Shown: positions 1 to 6,490 of the stretch, piece by piece
How the letters are laid out: each line of letters begins with the position of its first letter
How positions within the stretch are numbered: the stretch's first letter is position 1
Translations under genes and position numbers: made by a program
Source of the DNA: Pseudomonadota bacterium
Lineage (GTDB): Bacteria > Pseudomonadota > Alphaproteobacteria > Caulobacterales > Aquidulcibacteraceae
Reading direction: 5' to 3'
Length of the DNA: 6,490 nt
NCBI GenBank assembly: GCA_023410295.1
Contig: JAEYPY010000033.1
Location: forward strand, 1 to 6,490
The notes under the pieces: model-generated
What the model saw: only the letters and a program-made list of their open reading frames with translations
Database searches by the model: none
Told to the model about the DNA's origin: nothing

Positions 1-504
1 AACCAGCACCGTGCCGAGCCCGTAACTGGCGGAGGCAACGCCGACCAAGAACAGCGCCCACCCTTGTTCGAACACGACCGGATCGAAATTCAGCGAAGCC
101 GCGCCCACGAACGCAAGCCCCACGCCGAGCCAGCGCAGCGAGCTTACGCGCTCCTTCAACAGGATCGCGGCAAACACCACCGAACACGGCGCCCAAAGCT
201 GCATCGCCACCACCATCGGCGGCAGGTCAGGCGCAAGCTTGAGGCCGATCGATTGCACGCCGAAATGCACCGGGCCGATGAAGATCAGCATCGCAAAAAA
301 GAGCGGCAGCTGCGCTTTCGGCGGCGGCTTGATCACTACAAACAGCAGCGCCAGCACGATCGCGAAGCGACAGGCCACCATCATCATCGGCGGCAGCGCG
401 TCGATGGCGACCTTCGCCAATACGTTGTTCACGCCCCACGTGAGCGCGATCGACAAGAGCATCAGAAAGTCGAGCGGCGCGAAGGCGCGGGAGGGCGTGA
501 GCAC
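1..504 (-). CDS. EamA/DMT-family transporter, N-terminal 168 residues (cut by window edge)
   Basis: Inner-membrane permease of the drug/metabolite transporter superfamily. Many EamA members export amino acids or other small metabolites, but the substrate here cannot be read from sequence. The translated fragment shows six hydrophobic segments at about residues 13-33, 41-60, 68-88, 97-116, 124-140 and 147-168. The first ends in the family-typical TWGVNNVLAKVAID pattern, and the first EamA repeat closes with LLKERVSSLRWLGVGLAFVG (113-134). The second repeat starts near residue 147 and runs off the window; full proteins have about 290-300 residues and ten helices. The start chosen is GTG at 504, because an in-frame TAG lies four codons upstream. 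An AAGGAG sits only 1 nt before that GTG, which is tight. ATG at 462 (residue 15) is the alternative but lacks a ribosome site. It lies 39 nt behind the oxidoreductase stop, so co-transcription is likely. The family call is firm; the start is moderately sure. Confidence 0.88.
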   Translation of the reverse strand, partial: MLTPSRAFAPLDFLMLLSIALTWGVNNVLAKVAIDALPPMMMVACRFAIVLALLFVVIKPPPKAQLPLFFAMLIFIGPVHFGVQSIGLKLAPDLPPMVVAMQLWAPCSVVFAAILLKERVSSLRWLGVGLAFVGAASLNFDPVVFEQGWALFLVGVASASYGLGTVLV

Positions 505-543
505 GCTCCTTGGCTACGCCCGCCAAAGGCGCGTCGCAAGCGG

Positions 544-1539
544 TCAGGCGGCCATTTCGTCGCGCACCTGCGCTGCAATTTCGTAGGCGCGGACCCGGGC
601 GGCGTGGTCGTAGATGTGCGAAGCGAGAATGAGTTCGTCCGGCTTGGTGCGGGCGATAAAATCTTCAAGGCTCGCCTTCACCGTCTGGGGCGAACCGATC
701 GCTGAGCAGGCCAACACCTCATTGATCTGCGCCCGTTCGCTTTCACTCATCCCCGCTTCGAAGTCCGGGTCCGGCGGCTGCAACTTGCGCGGCACGCCGC
801 GCCGCAGGCTCGCGAAGGCTTGCATCATCGATGAGGCCAGCAACCGGCCTTCTTCGTCCGTGGGCGCGGCAAAAATGTTGAAGCCGAGCATCACGTACGG
901 CTCCTGCAATTGCTCGGAAGGCCGGAAGGCCGCGCGATAGATTTCGATCGCGCTCATCATCTGCGCTGGCGCAAAGTGCGACGCGAACGCATAGGGCAGC
1001 CCGAGCGCCGCCGCCAATTGGGCCCCGAACGTCGATGAGCCCAGCATCCAGAGCGGCACGTTCGCGCCCTCGCCCGGAATGGCGCGCACGACCTGGCGAT
1101 GTTCAGCCGGCGCCAGCAGCGCCTGCAGTTCGAGCACGTCTTGGGGAAAACGGTCCTCGCCCCCGACGAGCGTGCGGCGCAACGCCATCGCCACGCGCTG
1201 ATCCCCACCTGGAGCGCGGCCGAGGCCAAGATCAATGCGCCCCGGGAAAAGCGCTTCCAGCGTGCCGAACTGCTCGGCAATGACGATTGGCGCGTGGTTC
1301 GGCAGCATGATCCCGCCCGCGCCGACACGGATCGTCTTCGTCGCCGCAGCCGCATTCTGGATGCAGAGCGCCGTAGCGGAACTCGCGATGCCCGGCATGT
1401 TGTGGTGCTCGGCCAGCCAGAAGCGCTTGTAGCCGAACCGCTCCGCATGGATCACAAGGTCGCGCGAATTCGCCAGCGCCTCGGCAACCGTGCCGCCTTC
1501 AACGATCGGCGCGAGATCAAGAACTGAGAACGGGATCAT
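544..1539 (-). CDS. LLM-class flavin-dependent oxidoreductase, luciferase group-1 (YhbW-like)
   Basis: A TIM-barrel enzyme of the bacterial-luciferase-like superfamily, 331 residues, close to the roughly 335 of E. coli YhbW. Members bind reduced flavin and usually act as monooxygenases; substrates of this subgroup are mostly unknown. Visible group signatures are N-terminal MIPFSVLDLAPI, WLAEHHNMPGIASSATA (41-57), VGAGGIMLPNHAPIVIAEQ (72-90) followed by FGTLEALFPGRIDLGLGRAPG, and WMLGSSTFGAQLAAALGLPY (164-183). The C-terminal IGSPQTVKASLEDF (281-294) is also typical. There is no signal peptide, so it is cytoplasmic. The open frame continues upstream to an ATG at 1599, but those 20 residues do not resemble the family, while residue 21 begins the conserved N-terminus, so ATG at 1539 was chosen. 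No strong Shine-Dalgarno is visible there. It is followed closely by the EamA transporter gene and diverges from the kelch gene across about 104 nt. The family is confident, the reaction is not. Confidence 0.93.
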   Translation of the reverse strand: MIPFSVLDLAPIVEGGTVAEALANSRDLVIHAERFGYKRFWLAEHHNMPGIASSATALCIQNAAAATKTIRVGAGGIMLPNHAPIVIAEQFGTLEALFPGRIDLGLGRAPGGDQRVAMALRRTLVGGEDRFPQDVLELQALLAPAEHRQVVRAIPGEGANVPLWMLGSSTFGAQLAAALGLPYAFASHFAPAQMMSAIEIYRAAFRPSEQLQEPYVMLGFNIFAAPTDEEGRLLASSMMQAFASLRRGVPRKLQPPDPDFEAGMSESERAQINEVLACSAIGSPQTVKASLEDFIARTKPDELILASHIYDHAARVRAYEIAAQVRDEMAA

Positions 1540-1643
1540 GCGTGCAATATGGGCGCCAAGACCGCCTCGGCCAAGCATCGACCCAACGCGCGCGCCCATC
1601 GGATTTGAGCAGCGCCGCGCGCGGCGTTGCGTTAGCTTGAGGC

Positions 1644-2648
1644 ATGAACATCACACGCCGCAGCTTCACTGCGTCCAGCGCGGCCTTGCCGCTTCTCACC
1701 GCGTGCACCAATGGCGCGCCGACGCCGGCGCCGCCCGCATCCAGCGCTTGGCGCAGCGCGCCGGCGATGCCTTACGCGGTGCAGGAGATTTATCCAGCAC
1801 TGCACGCGGGCGCGATTTGGGTGGCCGGCGGCTTCTCTCCGCAAGCGCTCGGCGCGACCAAGCGCGTGATCGTACTCGATCTCGCCGCCAATGCATGGCG
1901 CGAAGGGCCCGAACTGCCTGAGCCCTCACACCATGTGCACCTCGCCTCGGTGAACGGCGCGCTCTACGCCATCGGCGGCTTCCGTGCCGGCTTCACGCGC
2001 ATGCAGTGGATCTGCACGCCGCGCGTCCTGAAGCTGGAAGGCGATGCCTGGGTTGCCGCTCCCGCTTTACCCAAGCCGATCGGCGAAGCCGCGCCGCTCG
2101 TACACAATGATCGCATCCATTTGATTGGCGGCCGCTCGCCCGCGAGCGAAGCCAATAGCGCTTGGAGCGATCAGGCCGATGCCGCCGATCACTTTGTGCT
2201 CGCCCCCGGCGCGCCTGCATGGGAGCGCGCGGCGCCTTTGCCGCTCGCGCGAAACTCCGCCGCCGGCGCTGTCCTTGACGGGTCGCTGCACGTCATCTCC
2301 GGCCGCACCGTCGCTGACGGACAAACGCCGGCGCATCACATCTATGATCCGCAAACTGACACCTGGCGCGATGGCCAATCCTATCCCGAACCGCGCGGCG
2401 GACTTGCGGCTGCGACGCTAAACGGCGCCATCATCGCCGGCGGCGGTGAAATCTTCGATCCCGGCTCCGTCGGCACAGCACTCTATCGCTACGATCAGAG
2501 CGGCGCCTGGAATCGCGCCGAGACACTTCCCACGCCGCGCCACGGCCACGGCTTCATCGCCGCGGGCAACGCACTCTACGCACTCGGCGGCGCAGAGCGC
2601 CCGAGCGGAGACGGAACGCTTGCGAGCGTTGATGTGTGGGCTCAATGA
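1644..2648 (+). CDS. Kelch-repeat beta-propeller protein, predicted exported lipoprotein
   Basis: 334 residues. The N-terminus carries a twin-arginine-like signal (TRRSF at 4-8), a hydrophobic stretch (10-19) and a lipobox LTAC ending at Cys21. Export, probably by Tat, and lipid anchoring are therefore predicted. A short Ala/Pro linker (24-33) leads into a kelch propeller. Six blade-like units can be followed by their hydrophobic-GG strand and the following aromatic/Trp: IWVAGGF (58-64), LYAIGGF (107-113), IHLIGGR (158-164), LHVISGR (215-221), AIIAGGG (262-268) and LYALGGA (311-317). The partner Trp residues are W85, W136, W193, W241 and W289. The terminal SVDVW (328-332) may close the ring with W36. 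Kelch propellers bind proteins or sugars and some are enzymes (for example NanM, a secreted sialic-acid mutarotase); no specific function is claimed. The ribosome site is weak (GAGG, 1 nt before the ATG). It stands alone and converges on ssb. Confidence 0.88.
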   Translation: MNITRRSFTASSAALPLLTACTNGAPTPAPPASSAWRSAPAMPYAVQEIYPALHAGAIWVAGGFSPQALGATKRVIVLDLAANAWREGPELPEPSHHVHLASVNGALYAIGGFRAGFTRMQWICTPRVLKLEGDAWVAAPALPKPIGEAAPLVHNDRIHLIGGRSPASEANSAWSDQADAADHFVLAPGAPAWERAAPLPLARNSAAGAVLDGSLHVISGRTVADGQTPAHHIYDPQTDTWRDGQSYPEPRGGLAAATLNGAIIAGGGEIFDPGSVGTALYRYDQSGAWNRAETLPTPRHGHGFIAAGNALYALGGAERPSGDGTLASVDVWAQ

Positions 2649-2675
2649 AAAAGGGCGCTCCATCGGAAGCGCCCT
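2648..2675 (-). terminator. Intrinsic terminator of ssb, possibly shared with the convergent kelch gene
   Basis: A perfect 8-bp GC-rich stem pairs AGGGCGCT (2652-2659) with AGCGCCCT (2668-2675) around an 8-nt loop. The inner CC/GG could add two pairs with a one-base bulge. Read on the minus strand, the stem is followed by TTTT (2651-2648), the normal layout of a Rho-independent terminator 26 nt past the ssb stop. On the plus strand the tail is CTCTCTCGTTT, a poor U tract, so termination of the kelch transcript is less certain. The T tract touches the last base of the kelch TGA. Confidence 0.8.
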
Positions 2676-2701
2676 CTCTCGTTTCACACTCTCGCGCGTG
2701 A

Positions 2702-3181
2702 TCAGAACGGAATCTCGTCGTCCAGATCTTGGTTGAAGCTTTCGCGGGGGCCATCGCTGGAGCGCTTAGAGCCTGCTTTCGAAGTGAAGCCGCCGCCTTC
2801 ATCGTCATACGAGCGCGAGCCGCCGCCTTCGCCCTTGCCGTCGAGCATAGTCAGTTCGCCGCGAAACTTCTGCAACACGACCTCGGTGGTGTACTTCTCA
2901 ACGCCGCCCTGCTCGTACTTCCGCGTCTGCAGCGAGCCTTCGATGTAAACCTTCGAGCCCTTCTTCAGGTATTGCTCGGCCACCTTGGCGAGATTCTCAT
3001 TGAAGATGACGACGCGGTGCCACTCGGTCTTTTCCTTGCGCTCACCGGTCTGCTTGTCGCGCCAGCTTTCCGAGGTCGCGACCGAGAGGTTCACCACCGG
3101 ATCGCCGGAATTGAGCCGGCGCACTTCCGGGTCCTTGCCTAGATTGCCCACCAAAATCACTTTGTTGACGCTGCCAGCCAT
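2702..3181 (-). CDS. ssb: Single-stranded DNA-binding protein SSB
   Basis: Homotetrameric protein that coats single-stranded DNA in replication, recombination and repair, and recruits partner enzymes through its C-terminal tip. It has 159 residues, a normal length. The OB fold covers about residues 3-112, beginning SVNKVILVGNLGKDPEVR with DNA-stacking aromatics W40, W54 and F60 at the E. coli positions. The place of E. coli W88 is taken by Tyr89. A Gly/Ser-rich acidic linker (about 116-150) leads to the acidic tip DLDDEIPF (152-159), the universal partner-binding peptide. The start is fixed by a perfect AGGAGGT upstream and the canonical N-terminus. A GTTC-N7-GTTC box begins 66 nt upstream of the start codon, implying LexA control, and a hairpin terminator follows the stop. 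Its divergent partner operon carries uvrA, echoing the divergent ssb/uvrA pair of E. coli. Confidence 0.98.
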   Translation of the reverse strand: MAGSVNKVILVGNLGKDPEVRRLNSGDPVVNLSVATSESWRDKQTGERKEKTEWHRVVIFNENLAKVAEQYLKKGSKVYIEGSLQTRKYEQGGVEKYTTEVVLQKFRGELTMLDGKGEGGGSRSYDDEGGGFTSKAGSKRSSDGPRESFNQDLDDEIPF

Positions 3182-3186
3182 CGCCG

Positions 3187-3193
3187 ACCTCCT
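3187..3193 (-). promoter_or_regulatory. Strong Shine-Dalgarno of ssb
   Basis: AGGAGGT on the minus strand, a perfect anti-16S match. The AGGAGG core (3193-3188) is 6 nt from the ssb ATG. It is the strongest ribosome site in the window, fitting a highly expressed gene, and it settles the ssb start. Confidence 0.9.
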
Positions 3194-3247
3194 GTTTCCT
3201 TCGCTTACTCGATGGTCGAGGCATCCGCCGGGCTTATCCGGACAAAT

Positions 3248-3262
3248 GTTCTCTCTCTGTTC
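3248..3262 (-). promoter_or_regulatory. LexA-type SOS operator upstream of ssb
   Basis: The plus strand reads GTTC, seven bases (TCTCTCT), GTTC; toward ssb this is GAAC-N7-GAAC. This is an exact match to the direct-repeat LexA operator known in alphaproteobacteria. It ends 66 nt before the ssb start, a usual operator distance. A weak candidate ssb promoter lies beside it on the minus strand: TTACCA (3288-3283), a 16-nt spacer, then TAAAGA (3266-3261), which would put the box at the transcription start. That promoter is a guess; the operator is not. Confidence 0.82.
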
Positions 3263-3393
3263 TTTACGCCGACTCGCGCAATTGGTAAAGAGCCATTAAC
3301 GAACCGCACTGAATGCGCGAGCTTGACCGGCGCCGCAACGATGCCGGCGGAACTCGGCTCGAGCGACTGTCGCCCGCACTGCAACATGCTTCC

Positions 3394-3408
3394 GTTCGAT
3401 CTTTGTTC
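3394..3408 (+). promoter_or_regulatory. LexA-type SOS operator upstream of the DODA-hypothetical-uvrA operon
   Basis: The sequence reads GTTC, seven bases (GATCTTT), GTTC, a second exact match to the alphaproteobacterial LexA operator, in the same orientation as the first and 146 bp from it. It lies 76 nt before the dioxygenase start and directly abuts a candidate -35 element (TTGATG, 3409-3414), where a bound repressor would block RNA polymerase. As uvrA is a classical SOS gene and is the third gene downstream, this box probably serves the whole operon. Confidence 0.82.
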
Positions 3409-3436
3409 TTGATGTGCGGGCGACTCTGAATACTAA
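3409..3436 (+). promoter_or_regulatory. Candidate sigma-70 promoter of the DODA-uvrA operon
   Basis: TTGATG (3409-3414, matching TTGA of the -35 consensus) is followed by a 16-nt spacer and TACTAA (3431-3436) in an AT-rich patch ending at 3440. The -10 match is only partial. Support comes mainly from the abutting operator and the position about 45-75 nt before the first start codon. Confidence 0.35.
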
Positions 3437-3443
3437 ATATGGT

Positions 3444-3465
3444 GTCCGCCGAGGGCTCGGCGGGC
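3444..3465 (+). other. GC-rich hairpin in the predicted leader of the DODA-uvrA operon
   Basis: CCGCCGA (3446-3452) pairs perfectly with TCGGCGG (3457-3463) around a GGGC loop. A T-G wobble and a G-C pair extend it outward to 3444/3465. It sits 19 nt before the dioxygenase ATG and has no U tract, so it is not an ordinary terminator. It could modulate translation or transcript stability, or be an operator-like palindrome. The role is unknown. Confidence 0.5.
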
Positions 3466-3484
3466 CCCCGCACGTTGAGAGCTT

Positions 3485-4261
3485 ATGAGCATCAGAGCGC
3501 CCGCCCTGTTCGTCGGCCACGGCTCGCCGATGAACGCGATCGAAGATACCCCCGCCGCCCGCGGCTGGGCCGAGATCGCGCACGCATTTCCGAAGCCGCG
3601 GGCGATCGTCGTTATTTCGGCGCATTGGGTGACTGAAGGCGTACGCGTCACCTCCAACGCGCGACAGCGTACTATCCACGATTTCGGCCGCAGCTTTCCG
3701 CAGGCGCTGTTCGATGTGCAGTACCCCGCGCCCGGTGATCCGGTGCTGGCTCAGCGCACAGCGGATCTGCTCGCGCCGTTCGATGCACAGCTCGACGACA
3801 GCTGGGGGCTCGATCACGGCGCCTGGAGCGTGCTGCGGCGCATGTACCCGGACGCGGACATTCCGGTGATTGAAGTCAGCCTCGATGCGCGCCGGGGCCC
3901 GGAAGACCATTACAAAATCGCCCAAGCCCTCGCGCTGCTGCGCGACGAGAACGTCCTCATCCTTGCCGCCGGCAACATCGTGCACAACCTGCCCGCCTTC
4001 TTCCGCACCCGGCAGTTGTCGCCCTGGGTGAAGGAATTCGACGATTTCGTCACCAACGCCGCCGCGCGCGGCGATGATGCGGCGGTGATGAGCTATCACA
4101 CCCGCCCCGACGCGCGCGACGCAGCGCCCGATTGGGAGCACTTTTTCCCGGTAATCTACGCACTCGGCGCCCGCCGCGACGGCGAGCAGGCGCACGTGTT
4201 CAACAAATACTACGATCCCGGAATCTCGATGACCGCTTTCGCCTATGGACTGCCGCAATGA
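3485..4261 (+). CDS. Extradiol ring-cleavage dioxygenase, 4,5-DOPA dioxygenase (YgiD/DODA) family
   Basis: A cytoplasmic class III (LigB-like) metal enzyme of 258 residues, near the 260-270 usual for E. coli YgiD. The family opens catechol rings extradiolly; YgiD acts on L-DOPA in vitro, but the natural bacterial substrate is uncertain. Candidate metal and active-site histidines sit in family motifs: LFVGHGSPMNAI (H12), VVISAHW (H47), WGLDHGAWSVL (H111), AAGNIVHNL (H167) and DWEHFFP (H219). H12, H47 and H167 are each ten residues before the YgiD metal ligands as remembered (22, 57, 177), and H219 probably matches the fourth. The C-terminal MTAFAYGLPQ is also typical. No essential residue appears missing. 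ATG 3485 has a weak GAGAG ribosome site 3 nt upstream, and the conserved core starts at once, so the start is sound. It is first in an operon, and its TGA overlaps the next ATG. The upstream LexA box suggests SOS induction, unusual for this family. Confidence 0.93.
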   Translation: MSIRAPALFVGHGSPMNAIEDTPAARGWAEIAHAFPKPRAIVVISAHWVTEGVRVTSNARQRTIHDFGRSFPQALFDVQYPAPGDPVLAQRTADLLAPFDAQLDDSWGLDHGAWSVLRRMYPDADIPVIEVSLDARRGPEDHYKIAQALALLRDENVLILAAGNIVHNLPAFFRTRQLSPWVKEFDDFVTNAAARGDDAAVMSYHTRPDARDAAPDWEHFFPVIYALGARRDGEQAHVFNKYYDPGISMTAFAYGLPQ

Positions 4262-4670
4262 GTACGTCGCTCGCGCAAACTCTGGCCAGTCTGCACGCCC
4301 TGCTGACGGCAGAAGGCTATCTCGCACATGCGCAGGGCGTGCATGAGGCCCAACGCGCTCTAGAACAATCCGATGACGCGGTCTGCTCCACGCTTGCCAG
4401 CAATGCATTCTGGGGCGGGCCTGGAGCAATCTGGGAGATCGGATTTTCTCGTGAGTGGTTTCCTGCCGACGCGCCGGTAGATATGGTCGCGGCCTTGCGT
4501 GCGAGAAGTGATGACGCGGTGAACGCGGCAAATCATAGGCTCGCCGAACTCGTTGTTAAACTTTCCGACGAGTTCGCCACGACTTGCGCGGGTCACGTTC
4601 ATCCCAGTTGGATTGAGCGAGCCACTTACTTAGGCAGCGTCCACAAGAATTGGATCGAGAACGGCATTCG

Positions 4671-4674
<4 letters not shown>
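4258..4674 (+). CDS. Small protein of unknown function between DODA and uvrA
   Basis: 138 residues, not recognised with confidence. It looks soluble and largely helical, with no signal peptide or membrane segment. An amphipathic N-terminal helix with LASLHALLTAEGYLAHAQGV leads to a central SNAFWGGPGAIWEIGFSRE (48-66) and a helical C-terminal half with NHRLAELVVKLSDEF (92-106). The N-terminal helix plus a Gly-rich FWGGPG turn weakly recalls small DUF6966-type proteins; this is an impression only. ATG 4258 was chosen because it overlaps the dioxygenase stop as ATGA. The frame is open further upstream to an ATG at 4132, but that stretch lies inside the dioxygenase and reads as out-of-frame Arg-rich shadow. 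Its own TGA overlaps the uvrA ATG, so translation is probably coupled on both sides. Codon use differs from its neighbours: CTA (L35), AGA (R83), AGG (R94), TTA (L125) and CGA (R121, R138) in a short gene. It is likely a real gene, possibly acquired later than its neighbours. Confidence 0.78.

Positions 4675-6490
<1,816 letters not shown>

Larger units (their letters stand above)
3182..3484. other. 303-nt divergent regulatory region between ssb and the DODA-uvrA operon
   Basis: No convincing gene lies here; short frames crossing it are not protein-like. It holds the ssb ribosome site (3187-3193), two GTTC-N7-GTTC boxes (3248-3262 and 3394-3408), AT-rich patches unlike the surrounding coding DNA (about 3281-3300 and 3428-3440), a leader hairpin (3444-3465) and an 8-bp inverted repeat (3273-3280 with 3314-3321). 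Two GACTC sites (3271-3275, 3422-3426) fit the GANTC target of the CcrM methylase found in many alphaproteobacteria. The middle (about 3322-3390) shows nothing recognisable. Confidence 0.8.

Noticed and set aside
64..705. 213-codon plus-strand frame over the transporter and oxidoreductase 3' end
   Set aside because: Extreme Arg/His content and it overlaps two clear minus-strand genes.
1540..1599. 20-residue N-terminal extension of the flavin oxidoreductase to ATG 1599
   Set aside because: Family members begin at the MIPFSVLDLAPI-like motif; the extension is Gly/Arg-rich and occupies the divergent promoter region.
3281..3304. Possible CtrA binding site around CCATTAAC
   Set aside because: Only one half-site-like stretch; the second TTAA at 7-nt spacing is absent.
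4132..4257. 42-residue upstream extension of the unknown small protein
   Set aside because: It would overlap the dioxygenase over 126 nt and reads as Arg-rich noise; ATG 4258 gives the standard ATGA overlap.
3296..4531. 411-codon open frame on the minus strand opposite the dioxygenase
   Set aside because: Arg/His/Gly-rich, low-complexity translation with no family motif; it is antisense to the dioxygenase, whose catalytic motifs are clear, and crosses the promoter region. A typical GC-rich shadow frame.
4258..4670. A separate SOS box directly upstream of uvrA
   Set aside because: I looked for GTTC-N7-GTTC and GAAC-N7-GAAC here; near misses such as GTTC around 4572 and 4598 lack the second half at the right spacing.

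Overview
The window reads as chromosome of a GC-rich alphaproteobacterium, most like the Caulobacterales/Hyphomonadaceae end of the class. This is inferred from three things: the style of SSB (DLDDEIPF tip) and UvrA (a CPVSG degenerate zinc motif), two perfect copies of the alphaproteobacterial LexA operator (GTTC-N7-GTTC), and strong G/C third-position bias. No phage, insertion sequence, CRISPR, tRNA or rRNA was seen. Seven protein genes are supported. The two at the window edges are cut: an EamA-type transporter on the left and uvrA on the right.

Left part (1-1643): two minus-strand genes, an LLM-class flavin oxidoreductase of the YhbW type followed 39 nt later by a drug/metabolite (EamA) transporter that runs off the left edge. 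They are probably co-transcribed. Divergent from them is a plus-strand gene for a predicted exported kelch-propeller lipoprotein (1644-2648). It converges on ssb, and a hairpin overlapping the kelch stop codon is a good intrinsic terminator for ssb.

Right part (2702-6490): this is the most coherent unit. ssb (minus) and a plus-strand three-gene operon diverge from a 303-nt regulatory region holding two perfect GTTC-N7-GTTC boxes, one upstream of each transcription unit. The operon is a YgiD/DODA-type extradiol dioxygenase, a 138-residue protein of unknown function, and uvrA. The three are joined by ATGA start/stop overlaps. SSB and UvrA are classical SOS/DNA-repair proteins. The oddity is that two unrelated genes lie between the LexA-type operator and uvrA, so a dioxygenase and an uncharacterised small protein appear to be under DNA-damage control. 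The small protein uses several codons that are rare in its neighbours, which suggests later insertion.

Most of the window is ordinary core genome. The part most worth following up is the apparent SOS operon DODA-hypothetical-uvrA with its paired operators.
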